A stretch of DNA of 64,000 bases from NCBI RefSeq assembly GCF_037478005.1, contig NZ_CP144164.1, positions 4,774,001 to 4,838,000 on the forward strand, given 5' to 3'. Shown in pieces: positions 29,053 through 36,497 of the stretch (position 1 is the first letter of the stretch; every line of letters begins with the position of its first letter). The stretch comes from Alteromonas sp. M12. Lineage in GTDB: Bacteria > Pseudomonadota > Gammaproteobacteria > Enterobacterales > Alteromonadaceae. The notes beneath the pieces are model-generated. The model did no database searches. It saw only the letters and a program-made list of their open reading frames with translations, and was not told where the DNA came from. The position numbers and the translations under genes are program-made.

Positions 29053-29956
29053 TTACAAAATCCATATAACATTCAGCAATCCATTTAGACAAAAAACCAA
29101 ATGATAGCGATTGCTTATTATTATCAGAAAAATACTTTGAATATTTTTCAAAGGCCTCTTTATTATTGCCTACAATCTTTTTTACAAATTCCTTATCAAA
29201 ATCACTCTCTAGTATCGACTCATCCTGCATAGACTCAAGTTGTGCTCTAGCACTATCCTCAATCTGATTATGCAGATCGGGGTGATCCTCTCTTAACTGA
29301 TCCAGAAATTTGTCTATTTGAATATACTTAGTCAATATGCGGTCTTGAAATTTATCAGAGTCCGCTCCCATCATCACATTTGACTTTCTAACAATGTTTT
29401 CAGAAAACTCTGCATTACCGCCCTTCCATAGAAGTCTATCAGTATCAGTAACTTCCCAAAGCGGGATATCAATAGTTTTCAAACACATATTTTGGGCGAA
29501 CAACTTCCCCTCAGGAAAGGAATCGGCGGTTTCAATTTTCACTTGAAAATTTTTACCATCAATATATGAGATTTTTCCAACAAGCGTTTCTTTTTTCTTC
29601 TTATTGCAATAAGCGAGCAAATCTTTAGATTTTAACTCCTGAGTGAGAAGAACCCACTGCTTTATCTTTATATCACCAAGAATCTGACCAATCCCTTGTT
29701 CGTACTCCTTTAATTTTTTTAAATCATCATTAATTTTTTTCTGTATTTTTTGTTTATATTTCTTCATATCTACAGATAGATCAGGGTAGTAGCACTGAAA
29801 AATAGTTCCATCTGCCGTATAAAACTCTATGCCAAAGTCACCGCTATCTTTATCAGGAACAGCCCAAAAATTTGACTGCCCGTAATGATAGCGCAGCATT
29901 TTCTCGCAAAATTCTTCCCATTCCTTCTCCGTCATATCATCTGTATACGAACTCAT
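29045..29956 (-). CDS. PD-(D/E)XK-like effector candidate of the ABC-three-component system
   Basis: A 303-aa cytoplasmic protein, first in the three-gene operon. The N-terminal 60 residues look like a restriction-endonuclease-like fold: E14/E15 in KEWEEFCEKML, then SGDFGIEF (D40, E44) and TIFQCYYPD (Q54). In Mrr-like nucleases the last motif is QxK; here the Lys is replaced by Tyr, so activity is uncertain. A Lys-rich helix follows (66-85). The remainder (about 200-303) is helical and may contact the middle component. I infer a DNA-targeting effector role; an inactive sensor domain is the main alternative. Confidence 0.58.
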   Translation of the reverse strand: MSSYTDDMTEKEWEEFCEKMLRYHYGQSNFWAVPDKDSGDFGIEFYTADGTIFQCYYPDLSVDMKKYKQKIQKKINDDLKKLKEYEQGIGQILGDIKIKQWVLLTQELKSKDLLAYCNKKKKETLVGKISYIDGKNFQVKIETADSFPEGKLFAQNMCLKTIDIPLWEVTDTDRLLWKGGNAEFSENIVRKSNVMMGADSDKFQDRILTKYIQIDKFLDQLREDHPDLHNQIEDSARAQLESMQDESILESDFDKEFVKKIVGNNKEAFEKYSKYFSDNNKQSLSFGFLSKWIAECYMDFVNE

Positions 29957-30325
29957 ATGTTACATCTCTTTATTCTTTGGCGTGGTTCATCTTTCCATCG
30001 ACACCTATAGATATTATTTGCCGGACTGGATTACTCCATCCTTCACGATTCTATCGAAGTACTTCTCACCATATATACTCTGTAATTTTTCCACATGTTG
30101 AGTAAGGAGAGTCATATACTATTTTTAAAGTTTCTACAAAATTGGGGTAAAACAAGACTACCGACCAATATTAAGGCCGCCAGACAATATTTTATCTGTC
30201 CGAAAATCGCTTGAACCTATTAGTCAGCCTATTAGACGGGTCAAAGTTTCAAACATTATTACGTTGAATAACTATAGTGATTAAGCTTCAGTCTTCACCC
30301 TTCTGTCAATTATTCTATTAAACTA
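29957..30325. other. intergenic region with no gene seen
   Basis: About 370 bp, A+T-rich, between the predicted defence operon and the XRE regulator gene. Both flanking genes point left, so it must contain the defence-operon promoter unless the XRE gene is co-transcribed. No clear palindrome or coding stretch was found. Confidence 0.5.
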
Positions 30326-30577
30326 TTACTTATCGGAACCCAATCCGTTTTTAAGTTGTTTCAATCCATGTTTGGGATCTAAGCCTAATGCTTCACAGTA
30401 CTGCACATATTCATATACAAAAAGTTTTCGCTGTCCCTTCTCTATTTTACTGACTGTTTGGAATGGCTCATCTAATAACAGGCCTAATTCACGCACAGTC
30501 ATACCCTTCTTAATACGCTCATTTTTGAGCCAAGAAAGCAATCGAGTGTAACTTTGATCATTGGTGGACTTTTTCAT
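30326..30577 (-). CDS. XRE-family helix-turn-helix regulator
   Basis: An 83-aa Cro/CI-type DNA-binding protein. The HTH is at about residues 12-68: LSWLKNERIKKGMTVRELGLLLDEPFQTVSKIEKGQRKL, followed by VYEYVQYCEALGLDP, the usual fifth-helix motif. No second domain. It lies upstream of and co-directional with the predicted ABC-3C operon, so it may repress that operon, or belong to the mobile element. Confidence 0.88.
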   Translation of the reverse strand: MKKSTNDQSYTRLLSWLKNERIKKGMTVRELGLLLDEPFQTVSKIEKGQRKLFVYEYVQYCEALGLDPKHGLKQLKNGLGSDK

Positions 30578-30901
30578 CTTGTCCCTATTATGATGACATG
30601 TTACGATGTCCCGAAATAAGGGACAAACTAGATTGAAAACTGAAGTATTGTGTCAGATTTTGGCTGTTCTATTTCAAAATGATAATTAGATTAAAATTCC
30701 TATGTCTAGTGAATAGAAAACGTTAGCTGTCCTAGTTTGAAAAAATTGTCCATCAGCAAAATATGATAATGAATATCTAGAATCTACTTTGCCTTTAAAA
30801 GAGATTGGGGTATTTGCGAGTCTATTAACCGCGAGGGGCACTAATACTATTGAGAAAAGACATTGAATTAGAATCTAAACTATTAACACGAGGGATTTTT
30901 C
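30578..30901. other. divergent intergenic region
   Basis: About 320 bp between the leftward XRE gene and the rightward small ORF. Close to the XRE start, TGTCCCTTATTTCGGGACA (arms TGTCCC and GGGACA, on the opposite strand) at about 30607-30625 is a near-perfect inverted repeat that would suit autoregulation by the XRE protein. The remainder shows no coding stretch. Confidence 0.5.
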
Positions 30902-31138
30902 ATGAGCGATGAAGATAGAAATAAGAATAGCCAATATACAATGTTCAAAATATTAGACGATACCGGTCTGCATTCAGCGCATATTACTATTTCAAACCCA
31001 GCAGATTTGGCCATAAGAGTTGATACATCCAACTCAGGCATAACAACTTCCCAATTGACAATTGAAATCGCAGGTGAGGATTTTGATAAATTAACTAAAA
31101 ATTGGGTTGAGATGAGGTCGAAGGAAGAGCAGGGTTGA
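30902..31138 (+). CDS. small orphan protein
   Basis: A 78-aa soluble acidic protein (MSDEDRNKNSQYTMFKILDD). GAGGGA lies at suitable distance from ATG 30902 and the composition is protein-like, with alternating hydrophobic residues suggesting a small beta-rich domain (HITISNPADLAIRVD, SQLTIEIAGEDF). I do not recognise a family. It stands alone between the defence cassette and the recombinase operon, both transcribed leftward, and is the only rightward gene in this part of the island. Confidence 0.65.
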   Translation: MSDEDRNKNSQYTMFKILDDTGLHSAHITISNPADLAIRVDTSNSGITTSQLTIEIAGEDFDKLTKNWVEMRSKEEQG

Positions 31139-31374
31139 AGCATATAACTGTAGAGATTTACTTTAAATATGTTGTGACTATCTGGTACCTGAATCCACCT
31201 TTTAAAAACTCGCTCATTACACCAAATGTTGTTGCTTGGTGGACTTAAAGCATCTCAAGAAACCGCATATTAAAAGACTAGCACGGCAAAATGGCGTAGC
31301 AAATTAATAAATAAGAGCGCCTTTCAATTAGAGGTACAAGCTAGTAATTAGCTGTCATGCAGTGCTCTACCATA

Positions 31375-32187
31375 TTATTGCGATTTATCTACAATTTGTT
31401 GAAAATTTTCATAGAGCCTTGGCGAAGCCACAGCGCATACGTTGGCGACTTGCTTACACCAAGATATATATTTTTGTTTCTGAGCAATTGACCACTGATT
31501 TGGAATCGAAGAAACGTTTGAAATTACATCCGCTAACTTAATAACCTTTGCTTGATCGCTACCTGCTGTTATTTGTTCGAGTAAAATGCTTTTTTTGTGA
31601 TCCGAATTGACTAGATTGTCACACGTTAATTCGGTTACCAATTCTGACACTTCTGAACCAAAAAGAAATTCGATACTTTCAATTATGACGGCTGTATCTT
31701 CAACGATATCGTGAAGAGTTGCTGCTATTAGGGTTGCCTCATTCGATGTAGGTTCGAAAAATTTAATGAGTTGGACAACTTCAAGCAAGTGGTTAACGTA
31801 AGGCTCGCCGGATGCCTTTCTTTTCTGATTTTTATGTTTTATTGAGGCAAAGCGGATTGCCGAGATCAAGCCTGCATCATGTTCGAATCCGTAAATTTTT
31901 GAGGATAGGACTCTTGCTAGTGAGGTCGTATAAGGCATGATTCCTTGTGTTTTTTTACTGATTAGTGATAATTGTGATAACACTAAACGACTATTTTCCT
32001 CGTCTTCCAACTCACAACTGAGAAACAGGTCTTGATATTCATTTGGTAACTCATTTACATCAAAATTACCCATACCGGCATAATAGCCGATGAAGTATTT
32101 TTTAAGATTTGCACTGTAGTAAAGCATTTGCTTACTCAACCATAATTCAATATTGCTCAATGCTGAGTTTAATTTTTTACTGTCCAT
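31375..32187 (-). CDS. HD-domain hydrolase, SpoT/Mesh1-like, with N-terminal extension
   Basis: A 270-aa protein. Residues about 105-265 form an HD hydrolase domain of the (p)ppGpp-hydrolase type: H118 and H133 (SIKHKNQKRKASGEPYVNH), the HDxxED motif H159-D160-E163-D164 (ATLHDIVEDT) and IKLADVISN with D220 and N224. The first 100 residues have no known domain. I chose ATG 32187 over an upstream GTG; it overlaps the preceding gene's stop by 11 bases, so it is the last gene of the recombinase operon. Hydrolysis of (p)ppGpp or a related nucleotide is inferred from the motifs only. No synthetase domain is present. Confidence 0.82.
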   Translation of the reverse strand: MDSKKLNSALSNIELWLSKQMLYYSANLKKYFIGYYAGMGNFDVNELPNEYQDLFLSCELEDEENSRLVLSQLSLISKKTQGIMPYTTSLARVLSSKIYGFEHDAGLISAIRFASIKHKNQKRKASGEPYVNHLLEVVQLIKFFEPTSNEATLIAATLHDIVEDTAVIIESIEFLFGSEVSELVTELTCDNLVNSDHKKSILLEQITAGSDQAKVIKLADVISNVSSIPNQWSIAQKQKYISWCKQVANVCAVASPRLYENFQQIVDKSQ

Positions 32188-32629
32188 ATTCAGCCTTAAT
32201 AGGAGTAACGATATACTCACGCAAATCTTGCTGAAGTTCGTAGTTTCTGAACATCAATGAATTGCAAAGTGCTTCCAAGTCACCCTTTGCTTTTTTGTAA
32301 TCATCCCGCTCTTGACGATACTTTTCTTTTAAACATTTTTCTCGTTTAAGGTCTGCTTTCAGTGATTCTTCCAGCGTTACATTCAAGGTAGGTAGAATGA
32401 CGCCACCCTCTAATATTGCATCCCTGTTTTTGTTGAACTCATCTATTTGTGGTGTTGCTTTTTCGCAAAAATCAGGGAATTTATGAATATAGCTGTTGCC
32501 CAATCCAGCTTCTTTATTAATTTTATTTAACGTCAGTCTGCCGCTTGATTTAGTGCGTTTGGGGAACCCTTGAAGCAATCTTTGCAAGGCCTCGTGCAGC
32601 CGGCGTTCAGTGAGATCTCGCTTAGACAT
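32177..32629 (-). CDS. small partner protein of the recombinase operon (GmtX-like candidate)
   Basis: A 150-aa basic protein. The N-terminal half (RRLHEALQRLL, then LTLNKINKEAGLGNSYIHKFPDF) resembles a helix-turn-helix, and residues about 95-140 form a coiled coil (LKADLKREKCLKEKYRQERDD). In Tn554-like and gamma-mobile-trio elements a small protein (TnpC or GmtX) accompanies the large recombinases; size, position and features fit. It overlaps the preceding recombinase gene by eight bases and the HD gene by 11. Equivalence to GmtX needs a profile search. Confidence 0.65.
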   Translation of the reverse strand: MSKRDLTERRLHEALQRLLQGFPKRTKSSGRLTLNKINKEAGLGNSYIHKFPDFCEKATPQIDEFNKNRDAILEGGVILPTLNVTLEESLKADLKREKCLKEKYRQERDDYKKAKGDLEALCNSLMFRNYELQQDLREYIVTPIKAEYGQ

Positions 32630-34625
32630 TGATCAACCCTTCCACTCTATCGTCAAACGATTCAAATTTAATCTCGTGCTCTCGAAGCACAACTTCTAGC
32701 TCTTTAATATTTTGTTTTAGGCGCACGAGTATACTATTCCAGTTGACGTCTCCCTTATTTAGCCCTGTGAATTTGTCAATCAAACGTTTACGTTGCCTTG
32801 CCATCTCTTTAGCTGATTTATCCGTGTTAACAGTATGAACACACTTGCTTTTCGCTCCGGATAACAACCCCATTCCACAAAGTCTTTCACAATCACCATT
32901 AGTACAGTAAGCACCGTTCGGCAGCTGAACGACCGCAATGCTGCCGTTGCGAACACAGTATTCAATCTCAGCTAAAGTCATAAATATTTTGTGTCCAGAT
33001 TTTAATTTTTCAAATTTATCCTTAGCTATACGTTCACCACCTTTGCCGCTCAAGTGTTGAGATTTATTATAAATATCGTCGTAGATTTCAATACCGAGCT
33101 TAATCCCTTCCTCTTGCATAAGTTGCAACAAATCCTTATCCATTAGCACATCTTTCATTCTCATCAAATCAGCATTATTTGCGTAATAATCTGACATATT
33201 CAAATTTGCGTGTTTGTATTGAAATTTGATGCTGGCAGCAGTACCAAATCCGTAGCGCTTGAAAAACACAGCAAACGTTCTACGGAAGTCGTGAGGTGTC
33301 AACTTAGGCAGGTAACCTCCGACTTTTAAGGTCCCTTCACGCGTAGGGTTTAGCGTATTAAATTCCTCAACGTCTTCTTCGGTCGCCTTTATATCAAAGG
33401 ACTTCATTAACTCGTTGAAGACATAAGACATATTTTGCGATACAAAAGTGTTTTTTTGTTTCCCTCTGGCTGTTGGAATAAATGCCGACTCTACCTCTCT
33501 AATCGCATGCTGATAATGGTCAACAGTAAACTGACCGCTTTCAAGCATAGTTTCAATTTTCCTTTTATAGTAGTCACGAGATGAATCCATCATATCGTAA
33601 GCTAACTCCAAAGCACCTTTCGTTATGGGGTGGGTCTGCCATGTTGCTGTTCTAGGTGTACCGTTGCTATCCTTTGAAGTCGTGCCAATAAGCACGGGAA
33701 TTTCCTTGCCACCATCTGCTTCTTTTGTATCGTAGCTTTTCGCATTGAAACTAGTCAATTCACCAACACGAACTCCCGAAAAAGCCACAGTCGCCATGGC
33801 ACACGAGTTTTGTATAACCCCCAATTGTTTCCCGCTTAAATCGATAACAAAATCAGGGATATTATGTTTGATTAGTCGTTTATATGCTCTATATACTCTT
33901 TGTTCTTGGCTTGTTTCACTATGAGATATTATAGGTCGACCTAAACCATCGTTCAGTACATCCTCCTTATTGCGTATTTTCTCTTTGATGTCATAAGCAT
34001 CTTTCATCACTCGGGATATTTCATGACGATGTGGATGGTAGGTTTCAACATTTGAAATCACACGAGACAAAAGTCGTTTATACATGCCAAGGGGCACCGC
34101 AATATGTTGCTTAGTCCTTTTTGAGGTTTTAAGTGCAAGTAGCTCTCGACCATCGATGATTCGCTTAACAACCCCAATTTCAAACAATTTATTTAATGCC
34201 TTAACAACATTATCCAAGCTACTTTTTGATAGCTTTAATTGTTTTAGCTTCGCTTTAAAATTTCTGAATCCAATCCTCTTGTCTATTTCAGTCCACTGGG
34301 TCGTTTTTAAGGCAGTTGCTAAATGGCTCATCCCCACCTTCCATGAGTGCAACTGGCCAGACGTAGGCGCTTGTGAGTTTTTGTCTTTCAAGAAAAAATA
34401 TAGGTCAGCCAAAGTATCTTGAATCTTTTTTCTGTATATGGAATTTATTGCTATAAAGGAGACGATAGGCTTTTTGCCACTAGCCCTACTTTCTACTCCT
34501 GAAAAGTCCCATCTGTCTTCGTAACGTCGAGATAGAACTTTTCCATCGGAAGTGAATGTTATGGGATCTCCAAGTAAACTTGCTTCTTCTGACTGTTGAA
34601 GACAGTTTTGCGTATTAATTTTCAT
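32622..34625 (-). CDS. large tyrosine recombinase (GmtZ-like candidate)
   Basis: A 667-aa tyrosine-recombinase-family protein. Catalytic residues appear intact: R286 in FSGVRVGEL, HxxR at H445/R448 (TPHDFRRTFAVFF), a K-H pair at 471-472, and candidate nucleophiles Y480/Y481 (MSDYY). A C-terminal cysteine cluster (CTNGDCERLCGMG, then CVHTV, about residues 574-600) suggests a zinc-binding module. Third recombinase gene of the operon. It overlaps the preceding gene by four bases (ATGA) and the following one by eight. It is likely an integrase for island mobility; the GMT assignment is by architecture only. Confidence 0.82.
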   Translation of the reverse strand: MKINTQNCLQQSEEASLLGDPITFTSDGKVLSRRYEDRWDFSGVESRASGKKPIVSFIAINSIYRKKIQDTLADLYFFLKDKNSQAPTSGQLHSWKVGMSHLATALKTTQWTEIDKRIGFRNFKAKLKQLKLSKSSLDNVVKALNKLFEIGVVKRIIDGRELLALKTSKRTKQHIAVPLGMYKRLLSRVISNVETYHPHRHEISRVMKDAYDIKEKIRNKEDVLNDGLGRPIISHSETSQEQRVYRAYKRLIKHNIPDFVIDLSGKQLGVIQNSCAMATVAFSGVRVGELTSFNAKSYDTKEADGGKEIPVLIGTTSKDSNGTPRTATWQTHPITKGALELAYDMMDSSRDYYKRKIETMLESGQFTVDHYQHAIREVESAFIPTARGKQKNTFVSQNMSYVFNELMKSFDIKATEEDVEEFNTLNPTREGTLKVGGYLPKLTPHDFRRTFAVFFKRYGFGTAASIKFQYKHANLNMSDYYANNADLMRMKDVLMDKDLLQLMQEEGIKLGIEIYDDIYNKSQHLSGKGGERIAKDKFEKLKSGHKIFMTLAEIEYCVRNGSIAVVQLPNGAYCTNGDCERLCGMGLLSGAKSKCVHTVNTDKSAKEMARQRKRLIDKFTGLNKGDVNWNSILVRLKQNIKELEVVLREHEIKFESFDDRVEGLINV

Positions 34626-36445
34626 GAGAAGGTGTCCAGAAGGTCATTAAGACTGTGCGGTGTCGAATAAAGTGGATGGCTTGCTGTTTTTTTTAGACTA
34701 ATCGCTTGAATATAATTTTTTTCAGACACCTCTTTAAAACGAGCAAGGATAGCTTCGATTGTTATACATAGCTCTTCGTACTGGGATTTGGGTAAAGAAT
34801 TGATGGCTGGATATAGTCTCATTTCAATTAGTGTCTCTTTGAAAGATAACATTAGCCAAATATCATTCACCGAAGCAACAAGTGCACTATGTTCACAACC
34901 AAAACATTCTAAAAAGTCAGTACAAATAGCCTCTTCAGTTGGAACATTTATACCACTTCGCTTTAAAGCTTTATCAATGATTTTCGCTGCGCCTTGTTTA
35001 TTGTTTATGCACCTTGCTCCACTCGGCGTCAGACTATCTTTAGGGGATTTTTGATCGCTACGAAGCTTTTTGTAGTCGTATTCACTTAATACATCATGAT
35101 AATTATGTTTTGCCTCACAAACGGCATCCTTAACAGGCCTTCCTTTAACTATTTCGAATGTGGCGTCCATTGAAGCTGCAAGGTTGCGCTGATGGTCTTG
35201 CTCCAAGCCTGCGCTATAGTTTTTAGCTATAGTTACTACGCTGTTGTTTGCCGCGATCGAGACAAGATAGATATCCTCAGTCACTTTCTGTAACGTATCG
35301 AGTTTTGTTTTACGTAGGACAGACGAAGTGATTGGCGTTAGTCCAAGATAACAAAGCAACTTGTTGACCGGTGCTTGAGGCGAACCACTTGTGATATGAA
35401 AACTCACAATTTTGCCATTGGGCTTAATAAAAGGAAATAATGGTGCGTTGTGATTAAAGCCGGCAATTTTCGCTGACAACTCTAACCAGCGTTCTATAAA
35501 TTCTTTAGAGTACTTACTAAAACCTATTGCATTATCAATTTCTAAATGTTGCGCTCGGTCTTTTTCAGCATCAAAGATATATTTTCCGCCTTGTATCTGC
35601 TTAAACCTGACATCTTTTCGCTTCATTTTAAGCATTGGCGTAGTATTCATGCCAGTGAACATAAAGCAGATCATTATCGCAATGCGCGTCAGTTGATTTC
35701 GCCAGTTTCCTTTGCCGTTAACTACACTATTTTTGAACGCATTAACTTTTCTTCCTCTTTGAACAGCACCCCACCCATGTTTTTTCGCTTGTGAGTTTAG
35801 TAGTTGTTCATCCCATATTGGATTAATAGAAGGAACAGAATCTTCTTCAATGTGCAGAGCTAAGGCCTTAAATCCTCTAAACAATGCCTTAGCTGTTGGC
35901 TTTAATTCACTTTCAACGTGAAGACCTTTGTGAGGATTTGCCCCTTTGTGCAATCCTTTGATTGATGGTAATCGTTTTGCATCATCATATCGGCCTTGCA
36001 CCTTGTAAATCGCTGAAAACAACGCTTTCGAAACCATCCAGGTGGCTTTCGAATATTTATTCTGCTTAACCCATGTATCCCATTGCTGCATGTACATCTT
36101 TACTAAATCGTTGTGAAAATAATCCCCTTCAATTGAGCGCTTTTTAGCGGTATCCAACCACCCTATATACTTGCAAAGGTTATCAAAATGCGTTTTCCAA
36201 GTGGCATTAAAATTAGGTTTATAAAGTCGGTACATTTGACGAACAAAGTAATCTCTATTCATATCAAGCAGTTTATGATGATGCCCCCCATTTAGCCGAG
36301 ACGGACAACCATGATACTTAAGGCGTTTAAAATGAGAGCGACCCTTTGTCTCGCTTGCTAAAACCATATCATCAATATTTATTGGTTCGAGGGCAGCTAA
36401 AGGAGAAACCATTTCCTTGGCAACAACTGCGGGTTTTCGGCGCAT
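34622..36445 (-). CDS. recombinase-family protein with degenerate catalytic site
   Basis: A 607-aa protein with the domain plan of the neighbouring integrases: an N-terminal SAM-like domain (about 60-170) and a C-terminal domain whose landmarks match but have lost key residues. FTGMNTTPMLKM stands where FTGLR/FSGVR occurs, so the first catalytic Arg is Asn267; SVLRKTKLDTL keeps Arg378 but not the His of HxxR. A Cys-rich stretch (CTDFLECFGCEH, about 520) parallels the next protein. It probably acts as a structural or regulatory subunit. GAAGGG precedes ATG 36445; the stop overlaps the next start (ATGA). Confidence 0.78.
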   Translation of the reverse strand: MRRKPAVVAKEMVSPLAALEPINIDDMVLASETKGRSHFKRLKYHGCPSRLNGGHHHKLLDMNRDYFVRQMYRLYKPNFNATWKTHFDNLCKYIGWLDTAKKRSIEGDYFHNDLVKMYMQQWDTWVKQNKYSKATWMVSKALFSAIYKVQGRYDDAKRLPSIKGLHKGANPHKGLHVESELKPTAKALFRGFKALALHIEEDSVPSINPIWDEQLLNSQAKKHGWGAVQRGRKVNAFKNSVVNGKGNWRNQLTRIAIMICFMFTGMNTTPMLKMKRKDVRFKQIQGGKYIFDAEKDRAQHLEIDNAIGFSKYSKEFIERWLELSAKIAGFNHNAPLFPFIKPNGKIVSFHITSGSPQAPVNKLLCYLGLTPITSSVLRKTKLDTLQKVTEDIYLVSIAANNSVVTIAKNYSAGLEQDHQRNLAASMDATFEIVKGRPVKDAVCEAKHNYHDVLSEYDYKKLRSDQKSPKDSLTPSGARCINNKQGAAKIIDKALKRSGINVPTEEAICTDFLECFGCEHSALVASVNDIWLMLSFKETLIEMRLYPAINSLPKSQYEELCITIEAILARFKEVSEKNYIQAISLKKTASHPLYSTPHSLNDLLDTFS

Positions 36446-36493
36446 TTATTTCCCTTCTTTTATTGGATCTTGAGAATCGATGATTTCAGTCAT
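36446..36493 (-). CDS. possible 15-codon leader peptide between recombinase genes
   Basis: In the 52-bp gap a short frame (MTEIIDSQDPIKEGK) starts four bases after the upstream stop and ends in TAA immediately before the next ATG (TAAATG). GAAGGG, the ribosome site for the next gene, lies in its last codons. It may couple translation of the two recombinase genes; it may also be chance. Confidence 0.3.
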   Translation of the reverse strand: MTEIIDSQDPIKEGK

Positions 36494-36497
36494 GATT

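Noticed and set aside
32780..32965. 61-codon minus-strand frame inside the 667-aa recombinase gene
   Set aside because: It is an alternative frame within a well-supported coding sequence, with no ribosome site or motif of its own.
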